Counted from the first letter of the stretch, positions 46,551 to 58,903 are shown. The stretch is 64,000 bases of DNA from Purshia tridentata (GCA_003254885.1 QANT01000333.1:1-64000), one strand, 5' to 3'. Notes: generated by a model not told the origin, from the letters alone. Numbers and translations are program-made.

Positions 46551-47820
46551 AATAAAGTGAAAAAAATTGAGATAATTACCAATATATCCAGTTTGGGCTT
46601 CCTTCTCTCTCTGTAGTTCACCTTTTTATTGGGCTTTTTAGCCGATTTAGGTGATGTTTTTTCAACCCACTTTTTATTTCACCCAATCCATTTCTTTTTC
46701 TCCGTTTTCTTTCTGTCTCTCCTGCTGTTTATCATTTATCTCCTTTCTCTTATTTCCCTCATCTCAAAATCAACTCTTATTCTCTATCTTCTTTGTCTTC
46801 ACCATCGCTCTCTCTCTTTCCTGGATGCATCGCCGTCTGCCCATGGATGGCAGTGAAACCCACCTCCCCATGCTCGCCTCTCTCTCCTCTTCCCTCTCAT
46901 GGCTTTCAATCATCCATCTACCTAGCGACGATAGCGAATCAACGCCGAGAAATCAACGACTTTCCGACCAGTTTTATGACAAATTCGGTGGTGACTCAAC
47001 TTGATTTTGGTATATCCTACTCCTCTTGACTATGGACTCTCTTTCCCCCATGGCCTGGCTTGTCAATTTTTTAGGGTTTGTGATTTTTATATTTTTAGGG
47101 CCTCATTTTGAGTCTAGTGAAAGTGCTAGTAAGAATGGGTGTTGGGTGTATAGTTGTTGGGTGTAGAAAGCTAAGGCTGATTAGCTTGAAATGGTGTCTT
47201 GGTGTTGGTGACTTAAGGGTGGGATTGCTTGTTGTACAGTGTAAAAACATTCGAAGTTTGGATCTCCTTACTTGCAAGTAATTTCTTCTTGTTATTTTAG
47301 TTCATCTTCTTTTGCTATGAATTTGGATTTAATTTTTAAAAAACAATAATTTTTGAGTCCTGTGAGGAAAGTTTATTGATTACACAAAATTACTATATGT
47401 AGAGTAAAGATTACTTTATCCAATGAAATGAGCTCAATATTCGATGCTTTGTTATTGCAAATAAATGTGAATCTCATCATTGTTTTGGAACAATGAATGC
47501 CTGATTGAATTTATATGTGTCTGTACTTGAATGCTTGCAAGGTTGTTTATTTTTGTAGAGATCCCAAAATGACAGAACAGACAACAAGATTAAAATAGTT
47601 GAAATGGGCTTTCATTCTTATCTCATCTTTCAAAACCATTGAACTTGAATAGGTAATTGCTTAGAAATTTTTAAACATTGGTCATGACTTCAATTCTTGC
47701 ACTAATCAGATAATTAAGCAAATCATGCATACATACTTTCAATGCTCTGTCAAGCTGATGTTGTTTACAGTATACAGTATTGAGACTGCAGTTGTTAACG
47801 ATTCCATCTTGATGAAAACT
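46551..47820. other. CT-rich, weakly coding stretch of unknown identity
   Basis: 46590-47030 is CT-rich with open frames of 75-117 codons, including an in-frame ATG at 46825. The translations are Ser/Leu/Pro-rich with no known domain. It could be an expressed leader or an old LTR leader. I do not call a gene. Confidence 0.35.
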
Positions 47821-47825
47821 TGCAG

Positions 47826-47963
47826 CCTCTGAGTGAGTATGGAGTAGCTAAAGCTTTGGATGTTGAGCACCCGGACTTTAAGGAAGGTGACTTGGTAGAG
47901 GGGACAACCAAATAGGAAGACTTCATCCTAATCACTATAACAGAAAGCCTCCATAAGATCTAA
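47826..47963 (+). pseudogene. NADP-dependent alkenal double-bond reductase, single-exon remnant
   Basis: After a good splice acceptor (AACTTGCAG) the frame reads PLSEYGVAKALDVEHPDFK and EGDLVEGTT, then a stop and EDFILITITESLHKI. This is the second exon of the plant 2-alkenal reductase family (medium-chain dehydrogenase fold, detoxifies reactive aldehydes), whose usual text is close to SGYGVAKVLDS.HP.FK.GDLVWG..GWEEYSLI. The conserved Trp of GDLVWG is Glu here, and the Trp codon of GWEE is TAG. No neighbouring exon was found. A hAT-like MITE starts 40 bp downstream. A dead fragment, probably from a duplicated gene. Confidence 0.8.
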
Positions 47964-48002
47964 TGTGCTAATGTGAAATCTCTGTTTGTATGTTATTGCA
48001 GG

Positions 48003-48687
48003 TAAGGGTGGGCATTTTCACCATAAAACGACGGGACCGAACCAAACCGTCTCTAAAAAATTGTAAAAAACTGTGTTGACTTTTTTGGTTAAACACCGTT
48101 ATAAGAACCGAATCAAATTGTCCTTGATAGGTGTAGGTACCGATTTTACACTTAATAAAACCAAGTTGAACCAAACCACACCGTACTTATAATTTTATAA
48201 ATATATATGGTTTATATATAACTTTAAATTAAAAAGTGACCAAAAAATTATTTATGGTTATTGTTTAATTTCTTTTGGACTTTTAATTGGATTGGAATTT
48301 GAAAAGTGGAAACTATTAATTATTAAACAGTATTAAACATATTTGGAATTTGGAATTTGGACTTTGGACTTTGGACTTTGTCTTAGTGTATTACATGTAC
48401 TTGTTACTTTTTTAGTTGTTAGTATTTTCTAATTTGGGCTAAAAATTGCTCAAAAACATATCGAATTGTGTATAGGCCTAGACTTTGTATTAGTGTATTA
48501 CATGTACTTGTTACTTTTTTAATTGTTAGTATTTTCTAATTTGGGCTAAAAACTGCTCAAAAACATATCGAATTGTGTATAGGCCTAGTTGTTCAGCCAT
48601 AACACCAAACCAAACCGCTTATGTATTTACGGCACGGCGCATGGTTTTTCACACATAACGCACCAAACCGCACCACACCCACCCCTA
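48003..48687. mobile_element. hAT-like MITE
   Basis: Ends are TAAGGGTGGGCAT and, inverted, TAGGGGTGGGTGT. Flanks are ATTGCAGG (47995-48002) and ATTGCAAG (48688-48695), an 8-bp duplication with one mismatch, as for hAT elements. Near the ends are CCGAACCAAACCG-type motifs. Inside is an about 105-bp direct repeat (about 48375-48480 and 48480-48590, sharing GTGTATTACATGTACTTGTT). No coding sequence. Confidence 0.8.
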
Positions 48688-48695
48688 ATTGCAAG

Positions 48696-49938
48696 CACAA
48701 CTGAGTAAAAGAGGTGTAAGTTGGGTTCCTCTCCTATTAGTTTGCACGGTGGCACTTGTGAGTTTTGTTCTTGAATATTGTCTACACCTTTGAAAAAATT
48801 TGCATGAAGATGTCTCAATATGAGTAAAATGTTGGTTTTATTTACTTCAGGAGAAGTATGGGTAGAGAAGATAAGCATGGAAAGCTTTTGATTATGAGAA
48901 GAGGAGTAATAGCTGAACATCTAATTAAGCTCGTTATATATTTTTTTTTCTTTTTCCTTTTTATTTCATTATGTTGTATAATATTACTTGGATCTTGATT
49001 ATATTATTTAAAGTTTCATAAGTTTTTCTTGTATGATAGTAACAATACATGATTGTTATCATAAGGTGATTGTTATTGTCGGACGATAGTAACACTAAGG
49101 TGATTGCTACTGTCGGACAATAACAATAACATGTAGTTACAATACCTAATTGTTCTCTAGATGTGGAAAAAAAAACTAACAGACTTCATTTTTTTGTTTT
49201 ATGCTATTTTTGATGTTTATGCAAAAACAAAAAATGTAAGATTTGTATAAGTTGCCTTGTTTTTTATTTTTTTGCAAAGTAAGAATAGTTACTATTCAAC
49301 AGTAGCAATTATCTAGATGTAGGAAATAAAAAATTGCAGCTATAAAAAAGAAAAAAAAAAGAGTATTGTAGCGAACCACAATAATGGTGTTACTATAGTG
49401 TTTGGGTTTTTAAAAAGTAGATTGGCAAGAAAATTATTTTCCACATATGGGCTTTTTAATCCCTGTTTTTGTCCAAATGGACTTATAAAAAAGAAAACCA
49501 AAAAAATTAAAGCTAAAGCAAATTACACAACTTACTAGATATGTAAGATTTTCCTTTTATCCAAAAAAAAAAAGGGATATGCACGATTTTTATTTGATAA
49601 GATATGATCATGTGATAGAAATAAAACTAAATGAATAATCTTAATTTTCTTTTCTAAATTTTTTAATCTTTGAAGGACCTAATGTCCTGGATACAGAAAG
49701 TCAGAAACAAATGGTAAGTTTCTGTCTTCGACGATTTTTAATAGCCGCGAAATACTAGTAAGAATAAAAGGAGGCGCCCATCTGAAACACCATTGATGTC
49801 CCCACATTCCCTAACGAGAAGGAGAGCATATTCATGGATTGCCAAATGCCAACGAGGATGATCTCCCATAGCTTCTGACTGGTTGTATTCCCATGAAGAA
49901 ACGAAGGAAAATTTCAGAAAGACAGGGGAATGTTCAAC
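48696..49938. promoter_or_regulatory. Upstream region of the NIPA gene
   Basis: No gene or clear transposon. Short related pieces around GTAACA and GTCGGACAATA repeat at 49035-49140. The last about 200 bp (49740-49938) are less AT-rich and likely hold the 5' untranslated leader, but I cannot name a TATA box or start site with confidence. Confidence 0.4.
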
Positions 49939-52900
49939 ATGGGTTTCTCCAAAGACAATCTTAAAGGCTTTGTTCTGGCTTTGCTTTCAAGTGGGTTCAT
50001 AGGGGCAAGCTTTATCATCAAGAAAAAGGGTCTCAGAAGAGCGGCAGCTGCTTCTGGGGTCAGAGCTGGTGAATTCTTTTTCGTTTTTTCTTCTTAAATT
50101 AGGTTATTCTTGTAAGGATTCATGGTTTCCTCAGATAGGTTTTGTCATTGATTGTTGATCCTTTTAGGTTATGGTGGGTTTTCTTATCTCTTAGAGCCTC
50201 TATGGTGGGTGGGCATGATTACAAGTAAGTTTTTATATCTGTTTTTTTAACTTTTTTCCTTTGTTGTGGTTCTATTGAATCCAAAATTCTGCAGATTGTT
50301 GTGGGTGTTGCATAGTTCTATTGTTGACTTTAGGTTCTGCAACTTATTATGGCCATACTAGCATATTAAACTGTATGGTCATTGCTTATGTTTGTTTGCT
50401 CTTTTCACTGGCATTAATTCTAGAATATGGACTGCTTTGGTATTTTATGATCAGTCATGCTTTTGCAATTTAGTTTAAGTTCTCTTGTCATTGGAAATAA
50501 TTCTCCTTCACTATGGAAGCTTTGGTTTTGTTCAATTGTAACATTTGGTTTTTACAATGTCGTTAACTGTATGCATCTTGTGATTTATTCTGGTCATTTG
50601 GAATTTCATTGATGGTTTGCAGAATCTCTCTTGATTTATGGTTTTTTATATAGTGATTGTTGGTGAGATTGCAAATTTCGTTGCCTATGCATTTGCTCCT
50701 GCAGTTCTTGTGACCCCTCTTGGTGCATTAAGTATAATTGTCAGGTAATTCTTCATATATTGCTTTTGATTCTGTGCTTGGTTATCGTTATATATCTTTT
50801 TATCATGTCCTATGATGTAGCTAGGTTTACTAATAATGTTTTAAGAATTGAATGGTATTGTGTAGTGCTGTGCTGGCTCATTTTATCTTGAAGGAGAGGT
50901 TACATCGGTTTGGGGTTTTGGGCTGTGTAATGTGCATTTCTGGAGCAGTTATAATTGTTATCCATGCACCACAGGAGCATCCTATCACTTCTGTTCTTGA
51001 AATATGGAGTATGGCAACTCAACCAGGTGTGAGTTCAGGCTTAGTCATTTCCTTTTGCCGTTTATTCTTGAGATTTATGATCCTTCACTAGTGATTAACA
51101 ACATACACTGTCTCTTTCAGCTTTCTTGCTTTATGTGGGCTCAGTGATTGTTCTGGTTTTCATACTAGTCTTCCATTTTGTGCCACAATGTGGGCACACG
51201 AATGTTCTAGTTTTCACCGGCATTTGTTCATTGATGGGATCTCTCTCGGTAAATCATGACAAGTACTGATAATTATTAGTTCATCCCTGTCTTATTGTGT
51301 TGAGTTCCTCTCATTGCAAACTAGGGTGTCCTGCACACCAAAAGAAAAAAGTAAAAAGAAAAAACTTTCCAGAATTCTTTTTTTTTTTTGGAGAACTTAC
51401 CAAAATTAAATATGCATTTACAGTGACTGATTCATTCAGAATTGAATTATAAAGTTCACACGTAATGCTGGTACTAAAATTGTGCTGACATCAACATGTA
51501 AATTCTTTATGTTCAAATTTCATACTGAAGTTGTACATGTATTTATTACAAAGAAGTTCGTGATGGGGGTTGTATGGGTTATGGGTGCAGAATAATACTG
51601 GTCAATAGACAAATTTCTGTCAGCTCATCAATTTAGAGCCCCTCTCCCCCTGAATATGCTTTTAATGATTTCTTGTATTGAAATTGAGGTTGAAATGATT
51701 TCCTTTCAATTTTCATAATACCTTGGTTTCTTGTAATTTTTATGTGTATTTTTCATGTTTTTGCAGGTTATGAGTGTTAAAGCCCTAGGAACTGCTCTGA
51801 AATTAACTTTTGAGGGAAAGAATCAGTTAATCTATCCAGAAACGTGGCTTTTTATGTTGGTTGTAGCTACATGTGTCATCACTCAAATGATCTATCTGAA
51901 CAAGGTTAGAAATTCTTTTCCATCATAATTTGTGAGTATGCTAGATATGGCCAATCATTGGCTGATTTTAGGAGTCTTTTTGAAGTTCTTGTGCTTATGC
52001 TAGATATGGCCAATCATAGGCTGATTTTAGGAGTCTTTTCGAAGTTCTTGTGCTGGCACTATTCTTACAAGTTACACCTTTACCCTTAAAAGAAAAAAAC
52101 TAAAATATTTTTGGGCTTTTACTTTGTCCTGCCATTCTCTTTGGCCTTTTACATGTTCTCCAAGCTCTAATAGAAACAGTGGCCTGAACATAATTAATCT
52201 TGTTTTCTTAATATGTTGACTTCTCTGAGGACGTGCAGTTCTGCCAAGCTATTCTGAGCTTCGTTTTGTCTTTTTTGCACTCCAATAGATCTGTAGGTAC
52301 TTGAAAGAATAGGAAAATATAGTGCATCCAGATGTGTGGTCCTATTGATTTTTAGTTCGCAAAGATTACTTCAATGGTGAAGCATGTAAATTATTTAAAC
52401 TTGGTTAATACTTCAATTAGAAGTTATGATCTTTAATAAACTAATATGTGCTGTAGTTGGTGAAAGCACTCTAAAAATAGGATTACTATGCTTAACTGAT
52501 GAAGCAACTGAACTTTCCACTTATGGATCCTTTTTTCATATATGAGAAGCACAAAATAACGTAAACTTATCATACAATAAAAGCATAGGAACCTTTATTC
52601 CAATGGAAGAAAGCGCGCAAAAAATGATAAAAAAATATGACCATGCTCTATCACATGTAATCACCCCAAGAATTTCTTCATGCATTCTTTTCTTACTTTT
52701 CTCTGGATACTGTACTGTTTTGACTTCATTCTTCAACCTTATAATTTTACAAAACTTTCCAGTATGATGGATATATTTAATTGCAAAGATTGAATTTAGT
52801 GAACACATCAAGTTTTGGGATATATTTAATTTTTTCTAATCATAGAATTATGTCAATATTCTTTCCATTTTCAGCCTTTTCCTATCAAGAAGTTATTCTC

Positions 52901-55900
52901 ATAAATGTGTACTTCTTACTGTTTTGCAATTCTTGCCGTTTTTTAACTTTGTGTCATCCTGGGGGCTGGGAACCGAACCAAATAGAACTCCCTTGGTTAG
53001 CTTTAATGGAGACCGAAACCGAAATCGCAATTCGGTAAAATAAATACCGGTTGTACCGAAAAACTGGTTCGGTCCGGCTCGGATCGGGCTTTTACTAAAC
53101 ATAAATTGGGCCACATTTTGGGCTTTTTTTAAAGACATTTTTGAGCCTTTTTTGGCCATATTGTAACACTTTGGACTATTTTATACCACTTTAGGCCAAT
53201 TTTGTACTAATTTGATATCAAACCTATAATTTTAAAATATATTTAAATTTATATAATACATTTTTATTTAAATCTAATTAAAAAATACCCTAAATCCTAT
53301 TACCTTAATATATATACCCTAAACCCTACAAAATGATATTTAAATCCTATACCTTGTATGTTGTACTTGTATGATAGTATCATCTAACTATCCTTTACCT
53401 TATAATCTTATTATCTCATACCCTAGACTCTATTTTGTGTTTTAACAAAAAATTTATTAGTTTAATTTGAAATAAGGCATTGGGGTTTGGGGTTTGGAGT
53501 TTGAATATATTACATATGTTTTATAATTTATACAAAACATAAAATTTTCATATACTAAATTCTAAGCCTATATCCTATAACCTGAACCCTAAACCTTATT
53601 GTGTGTTTTAACAAAAAAAAATTATTAGTTTCAATTGATATAAGGTATAAGATATTAAGAATATATCATTCAACTTTTTTATAATTTAAATATATGATTC
53701 AATTGAAATCATTATGAAATATATTTTATTATCTAATATATGGTTACTGAGGACGTGCAGTTCTGCCAAGCTATTCTGAGCAATCTTTGTTTTGTCTTTT
53801 ATGCAATATATTATGAAATATATTTTATTATCTAATATATGGTTCAATTGATATATAAAATATATTTTATTTTCTAAAATATAGCTAGGTTAATATTAAT
53901 TTTATTATCTAAAATGTTAAATGTGTATAAGTATATAAATCTGAATATTAATTTTTATATATTTGGTTTGGTTCGGTAAACCGACGGTTTTAGATTATGA
54001 GAACCTAGACCGGAACCAATATCTCTAGTTCAGTTCGGTCATCGTTGTCTCGGTTCCGATTCAACTTGGTTTCGGTTCCTTCGGTATCGATAGCACCGGT
54101 TTCGGAACGGTTTTTGGTTTTTGGGTCAAACCGACCCAGCCCTACTCTTACCTAGACCGGAACCAATATCTCTGGTTCAGTTCGGTCATCGTTGTCTCGG
54201 TTCCGATTCAACTTGGTTTCGGTTCCTCCGGTTTCGGAACGGTTTTTGGTTTTTGGGTCAAACCGACCCAGCCCTACTCTTAAGCTAGTCAAAGAAGGCA
54301 GCTTTCTGATCAAGTTATGCAAAATAAAAAAATAAAAAATTCTGAATCAAAAAGATTTTGTACAAATCAAAATCTCTAGCAGCATCCAGTGGAGGTGTTA
54401 ACTATAAGTCTATAATTAATTGTAGGATAGTTTCATGCCATAATAGCTATGAAAATTTCAAATTTTTATATAACTTTGCTCTACATCTTCAAATTTTCAA
54501 TAGGAGGAACAACTAGAAACCATAAAAACAGTTTACTGGATAAATTTTTTTCTAAAGTTGACAATTTAGAAGACATGATACTAGTTATTCTGAAATGTCC
54601 AGAATTTCTCTTTATTGCTTTGTGAAATCCTGAAAAAAAGTATTGACATAGTAGGAAGAGAGAACGTAAGTGCTACAGTGAATAGTAAGAGTAAGGAAAA
54701 GAAGGTAGATCCAGACTCACTCCAGCCTTTGGCATCACACCAAAGGTGTAATGGAATCACTCCAACCGAAAATAAAAAAAATTCTGGCTTTGCACTGGCC
54801 TTTGGTATCTAACCGAAGGTGGCTCGGAATGACTCCAAGTCAACTCGTGCTTTACACACAAGCAGAAAATCCGAGTTCTTTCACCATTGACTTAATTTCA
54901 ATGACTACAAAATAGCCCTTTTATTGTCATATGATGCACACGTACAATTAAGATTAATAACATTTTAAACCATAAGGGTACAATTAAGATTTTTAAACCA
55001 CGAGATTAACAATAAAAAAATGTTGTAAACCACGAGGACCATTTGTACCGGCCTTAATGTTATATAGCTAAATTGCTTGATTGGACTATGGCAATCCATA
55101 TATATGTATATATATATTTTTGGATTAGAAGAAAAAGAAGAAAACATTTGCATTTCAAATGATTGGTATACATTTGTTCCAAATCCATCTCAAATGGTAT
55201 CCAGTTATTTCAAAGACAGTTTATGTAACGTCCTATAATTTATCCTTACTATTAAATCCAAATTCCTTTTGAAAAAAACAAAAAAATTTACTCCTTCCAA
55301 ATGGATCTTAATTTACCTTATATAAATTAAGGAGTTCTTTTTTCACTACCTGGAAAAGCACTTAGATCAGAAAATCTTGTAGATCTTAGTTATGCCTCCA
55401 CTCTTGTTCTCTAATTTGGTCCCATGACTGGTGACTCATCTAGTACCTTACAATAAAAGAAGCTCCATAACTATGGGTTTTAAACATCTCTGTAATCATC
55501 TTTATTTATATATAAAACAAATAAAAAATAAAAAAAACTTGAGATTTAATTTTTTAGGCAGTAGTAGTTGTGCTCTTGCTTTATGAGTTGTCTGCTTTAT
55601 ATACATGTAAATGTTTCTATAGAAAAGTTTGAACGATGCTTTGTATTTATATTTTTATTTAACAACTCTACACTGATTTTTCAGGCACTTGATACATTCA
55701 ACACTGCAGTCGTGTCCCCTATTTATTATGTCATGTTTACAACACTGGCAATCATTGCTAGTGTCATAATGTTTAAGGTATTGTTAAGTGATGGTATTAT
55801 TAGTTGGAAACTTCATGGTTTTATACCTCTTTTCCAAGTATACTACAGTTCCAAGTTGGAATTTTGTTGATGTGTCATTTTTATAAGATGGCAGGAATCT

Positions 55901-56871
55901 GGTATGTGACTAGAAGGCATACATTAAATGGTGTCGATAAAATTTCATTTGAATTTCAAGCAAAGATTTTCACCCCGAACTAAGAAATGCATGCTTTGTA
56001 TGAGCCAGGCCAAGTCTGTTATGTTAGTTGATGTGAAAAAAGATTGGATTTTTGGTTGATTGGGATTGGCAAGGGACTTTATATATTCAATGTTAGTGCT
56101 ACTCTCTATATTCGAAATTAACCTGTTGGCATGAATCAAACCTAGATATCCAATACTCTTGATCCAAATCCTAGGGTCATAACTTTAATGCAGGACGAAT
56201 CATAGAAGGGCTTGCTCCACATTTCATCAAATATACAATCAGAATTCTACTTCTGGAAAACTCAGTTTCTACCACTAAAAATGTGACTTATGTCTACATT
56301 CTAAAGGATAGAGACACTTGGTCTTGATTTGGGTTTCCTGGGTTAGAGCTACTTAGAGAAAAGATCTTTTCATAGAATACTGTGTGATCATTCCTTCTAG
56401 CAAATTATGTTTTATTCTTCGACTAAACTAGACATTATTGATTGTAGATTTAGTTTGCTGACTGTAATTACATGCCGCAATATATGATTTTAGGATTGGG
56501 ATGACCAAAGTGGGGGAACCATCATATCAGAAATATGTGGATTTATTGTTGTAATATCTGGAACCATCTTATTGCATTCAACAAAAGAATTTGAGAGAAG
56601 CTCGTCTTTTAGAGGTGGGAATCCAATCTGCGCATTTTTCTTTCCTTTTTATTCTCTAGTAGTATCATTTATTTCCTAACCAAGTCACTCTGATAAACCT
56701 TCAATTATTTTGGGTTTCATACTAGTTGAAATAAATGCAGGAAGCTATATGCCTGTGTCGCCTTCATTATCTGCACGACTTTGTAGTGGGAATGCAGAAT
56801 TATTGAAGCATGAAGAAGAAGATGGGTCACCTTCTGAGGAAATTTGCTTAAAAAAACAAGAACTGTACTAG
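49939..56871 (+). CDS. NIPA-family magnesium transporter, nine exons, 349 aa, apparently intact
   Basis: Exons: 49939-50068, 50168-50224, 50654-50744, 50866-51026, 51121-51248, 51767-51904, 55685-55777, 56494-56614, 56741-56871. All introns are GT-AG, phases agree, and the total is 1050 nt with TAG at 56869. The protein starts [20 protein letters not shown] and has the family signatures [72 protein letters not shown] and [19 protein letters not shown]. About nine membrane segments fit the family fold: roughly residues 8-26, 50-68, 72-92, 103-122, 145-165, 175-195, 215-235, 245-268 and 280-298. An acidic, soluble tail follows from about residue 305. NIPA proteins carry Mg2+ across plasma or endosomal membranes. 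No domain is missing. Intron 6 (3780 bp) has grown by repeat insertions and duplications. Which family member it is cannot be told here. Confidence 0.95.
51937..52054 (+). repeat. 59-bp tandem duplication in NIPA intron 6
   Basis: Copies 51937-51995 and 51996-52054, starting TATGCTAGATATGGCCAATC, differ at about two positions. Recent. Confidence 0.9.
52961..54275. mobile_element. Non-autonomous element (MITE-like) in NIPA intron 6
   Basis: The left end GGGGGCTGGGAACCGAACC and the right end, inverted, AGGGCTGGGTCGGTTTGAC share GGGCTGGG. Both ends are crowded with ACCGAAACCG-type motifs. The middle (53160-53950) is AT-rich and resembles the core of the element at 32735-34114. The right end is duplicated in tandem. 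I could not find a clean target duplication, so the class is uncertain. Confidence 0.65.
53713..53844. repeat. 33-bp direct repeat flanking a copied piece of the same intron
   Basis: TATGAAATATATTTTATTAT and the following 13 bp occur at 53713-53745 and 53812-53844. The 66 bp between them start with a 35-bp perfect copy (53747-53781) of 52225-52259, which is outside the element. Confidence 0.85.
54004..54282. repeat. Tandem duplication of the element's right end
   Basis: Copies 54004-54150 and 54151-54282, from CCTAGACCGGAACCAATATC to CCCAGCCCTACTCTTA. The second lacks about 15 bp (TTCGGTATCGATAGC). Confidence 0.9.
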
Positions 56872-57403
56872 GTCGTATCTTCTAGGATGATAGCATCCCA
56901 TTCCATCTACTTACAGGGCAAGGAAGAACCAAGTTCAAACCATTCTTTCACCATTGTCCTAGAAATGATTCTATACTGCCCTTTCCTGGTCATATCCAAA
57001 TCTACAGTGCAGGAACTACCAGAAGTTCAGGTGTCCATTTACCAATGTGTAATCGGGTTTTTCTGTTTAGATAAGCGAGGAAGAATTCATTTGAAAATTG
57101 ATGCTGATTTTCCATGGTTCTTCAATGTACAGTTGGTCCAAGATTTTTGGCTTTCAATATTAAATTGGGAAAGAAAGCTGTAAAGTAAGATGAAGCCTCA
57201 GAATACCTCAAGACCTGGATTTTATCTAGACTTTTCTTTGTCAAGATTATTAAGCCTTGTTTGTTTGACCGTAATCTAATAACGGGAATCGAAATTGTAT
57301 TTCATTACATTACTATCTTTGAATGAAATAGTATTAAGATTTCAATTCTAACGTTTGGAGGTATTTTGATATTGAGATAGAAAATGACTTTCATTTCCAT
57401 TCC
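56872..57403. other. 3' flank of NIPA gene up to the plastid insert
   Basis: Probably the 3' untranslated region at first. 57240-57400 resembles a MITE start (CCTTGTTTGTTTGACCG) but no end was found. The open frame at 56887-57183 has no recognised domain. Confidence 0.4.
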
Positions 57404-58490
57404 TTCCATGAGATGGGAAATGAAAACTTTTAGCCCCACAGGAAGTGTGTGAATAAGTGATTGTCTAATAATGAGCAAGGAATATCCGTCTTTCTGCTAA
57501 ACAGGATGTATTGAACTCATAATTCATTAGATACTTTTTATGAATGTCAACTAAGTATTGTGAGTAAATTGCTCCCGGTTGTTCAATCATTTGATAACCA
57601 AAGTCATTCTTTAATAAAAGATCACTATGAGTCAGACTCAATAGAATTTGATCAATCCTTTTTTCTGTCGTTAACGTGGAGAAATGAACTAAGAATTCTC
57701 TTTATTTGTCATTAATTGAATCACTGTTCGAGACCCAGGATTCTATTTTATCATCAATCCAATCACCGTTCACGTTTTTTCTTTTCCTTATTAATGAATA
57801 TATCTCTTTACTTGTATGACTTAGATGTCTCGTATGTCTTGAAAAAGCGATTTGATTGATGGGATTTGGTATGATACTTATGAAATCGATGATATCGATG
57901 AGATTGATATTCAAATATTTCTTCTTAGAACGTATTGATTTGACCCCATAAGCGGGACCACCACCCCATAGCATGTTGCCGCCAAAAGCAAAACCCCGTA
58001 TTTCTTCTAGAGAATCTCCTAATTGCTCCAGAGCAACAAGAAAGAGATTCTTTAACCAGAAAGAATTCAGTTCAAACGTAGGATACCTATGCAGAAGTTT
58101 TTGCAACTCAATCATGTATGATAGAATCATCAAAGATTTGACCCTTTCGAACTCTGGACCACCACCCCATAGCATGTTGCCGCCAGAAGCAAAACCCCGT
58201 ATTTCTTCTAAAGAATCTCCTAATTGTTCCAGAGCAACAAGAAAAAGATTCTTTAACCAGAAAGAATTCAGTTCAGACGTAGGATACCTATGCAGAAGTT
58301 TTGCAACTCAATCATGTAGGATAGAATCATCAAAGATTTGACCCTTTCGAACTCTGTCTGTAACTCACTATAGGCTCGAGAAACATAGAGAAGGTGTGTA
58401 AAAACGAGATATCCAGCAATAAGAAGAAGGAAAAGGATTGAATAGAGGAACTCCCTAACATTTGTGATCTCAGATGTGTCGATATCAATG
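57404..58490 (-). pseudogene. ycf2: Nuclear plastid DNA: part of ycf2
   Basis: Minus-strand text matches an internal part of plastid Ycf2, a very large protein of the plastid import/ATPase machinery. From 58490 down: [37 protein letters not shown], then [77 protein letters not shown], and near 57440-57500 [17 protein letters not shown]. It covers a small part of the gene. A one-base loss near 58465, stops (for example around 57700), a 201-bp duplication and a one-base loss in the duplicate make it non-coding. The match stops at about 57403, after CATTTCCCATCTCATGGAA. Confidence 0.93.
57957..58357 (-). repeat. 201-bp tandem duplication in the ycf2 fragment
   Basis: Units 57957-58157 and 58158-58357 both start ACCACCACCCCATAGCATG and run to TTTCGAACTCTG. 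The second unit has lost one T in GAAGTTTTTGC (about 58298). Plastid ycf2 as I know it has one such unit. Confidence 0.92.
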
Positions 58491-58829
58491 GTACAAATTA
58501 CATTTATATATGTACTCCCGAAAACATAGAGTACTCTTCTCTATTCCACGAATTGGGAGTAATCGAAAAAGAAAAAGCGATACCCAGGACAGTACGGTAT
58601 CTCTTGGAATCTCGAACCTAATGCTACCAATAATTGTACTAATCCACATATCTCCCATCAATCGAATTGGTACTAGTCGAAGAAATGGAAAATCCCCCAT
58701 TTGTTTGATGATAAATGTGAAACGAAAAAGAAAAAAAGGACCGCTGTTGGGAATGAAATTCTGCAATTTTTACTTCCTTTCACAAAAAATAAAAAAAGAG
58801 AGATGAATTGATATATTTTTTGGATCCGT
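58491..58829. other. Plastid-like spacer next to trnD
   Basis: It continues into trnD without a visible break, so it is most likely the psbM-trnD spacer, but I cannot place it firmly. The open frames on both strands (58474-58806 and 58485-58766) have no known domain. Confidence 0.5.
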
Positions 58830-58903
58830 CGGGACTGACAAGGCTCGAACCTGCAGCTTCCGCCTTGACAGGGCGGTGCTGCGACCAATTGAACTAAAAT
58901 CCC
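58830..58903 (-). pseudogene. trnD-GUC: Plastid-type tRNA-Asp (GUC) copy in nuclear DNA
   Basis: 74 nt, minus strand, with GGGATTTTAGTTCAATTGGT, anticodon loop CTGTCAA and a TTCGA T-loop. Compared with the usual plastid gene, the D-stem/loop reads GGTCGCAG for GGTCAGAG and there are T-stem changes (GCAGG, CCTTGT). A plastid copy unlikely to be used in the nucleus. Confidence 0.9.

Noticed and set aside
46629-47029. Possible secreted or membrane protein gene in the CT-rich stretch
   Set aside because: Competing frames, no recognisable family, no second exon; composition explains the hydrophobic look.
58474-58806. 110-codon open frame in the plastid insert as a gene
   Set aside because: It lies in plastid-like spacer and overlaps an opposite frame of similar length; no known plastid protein matches.
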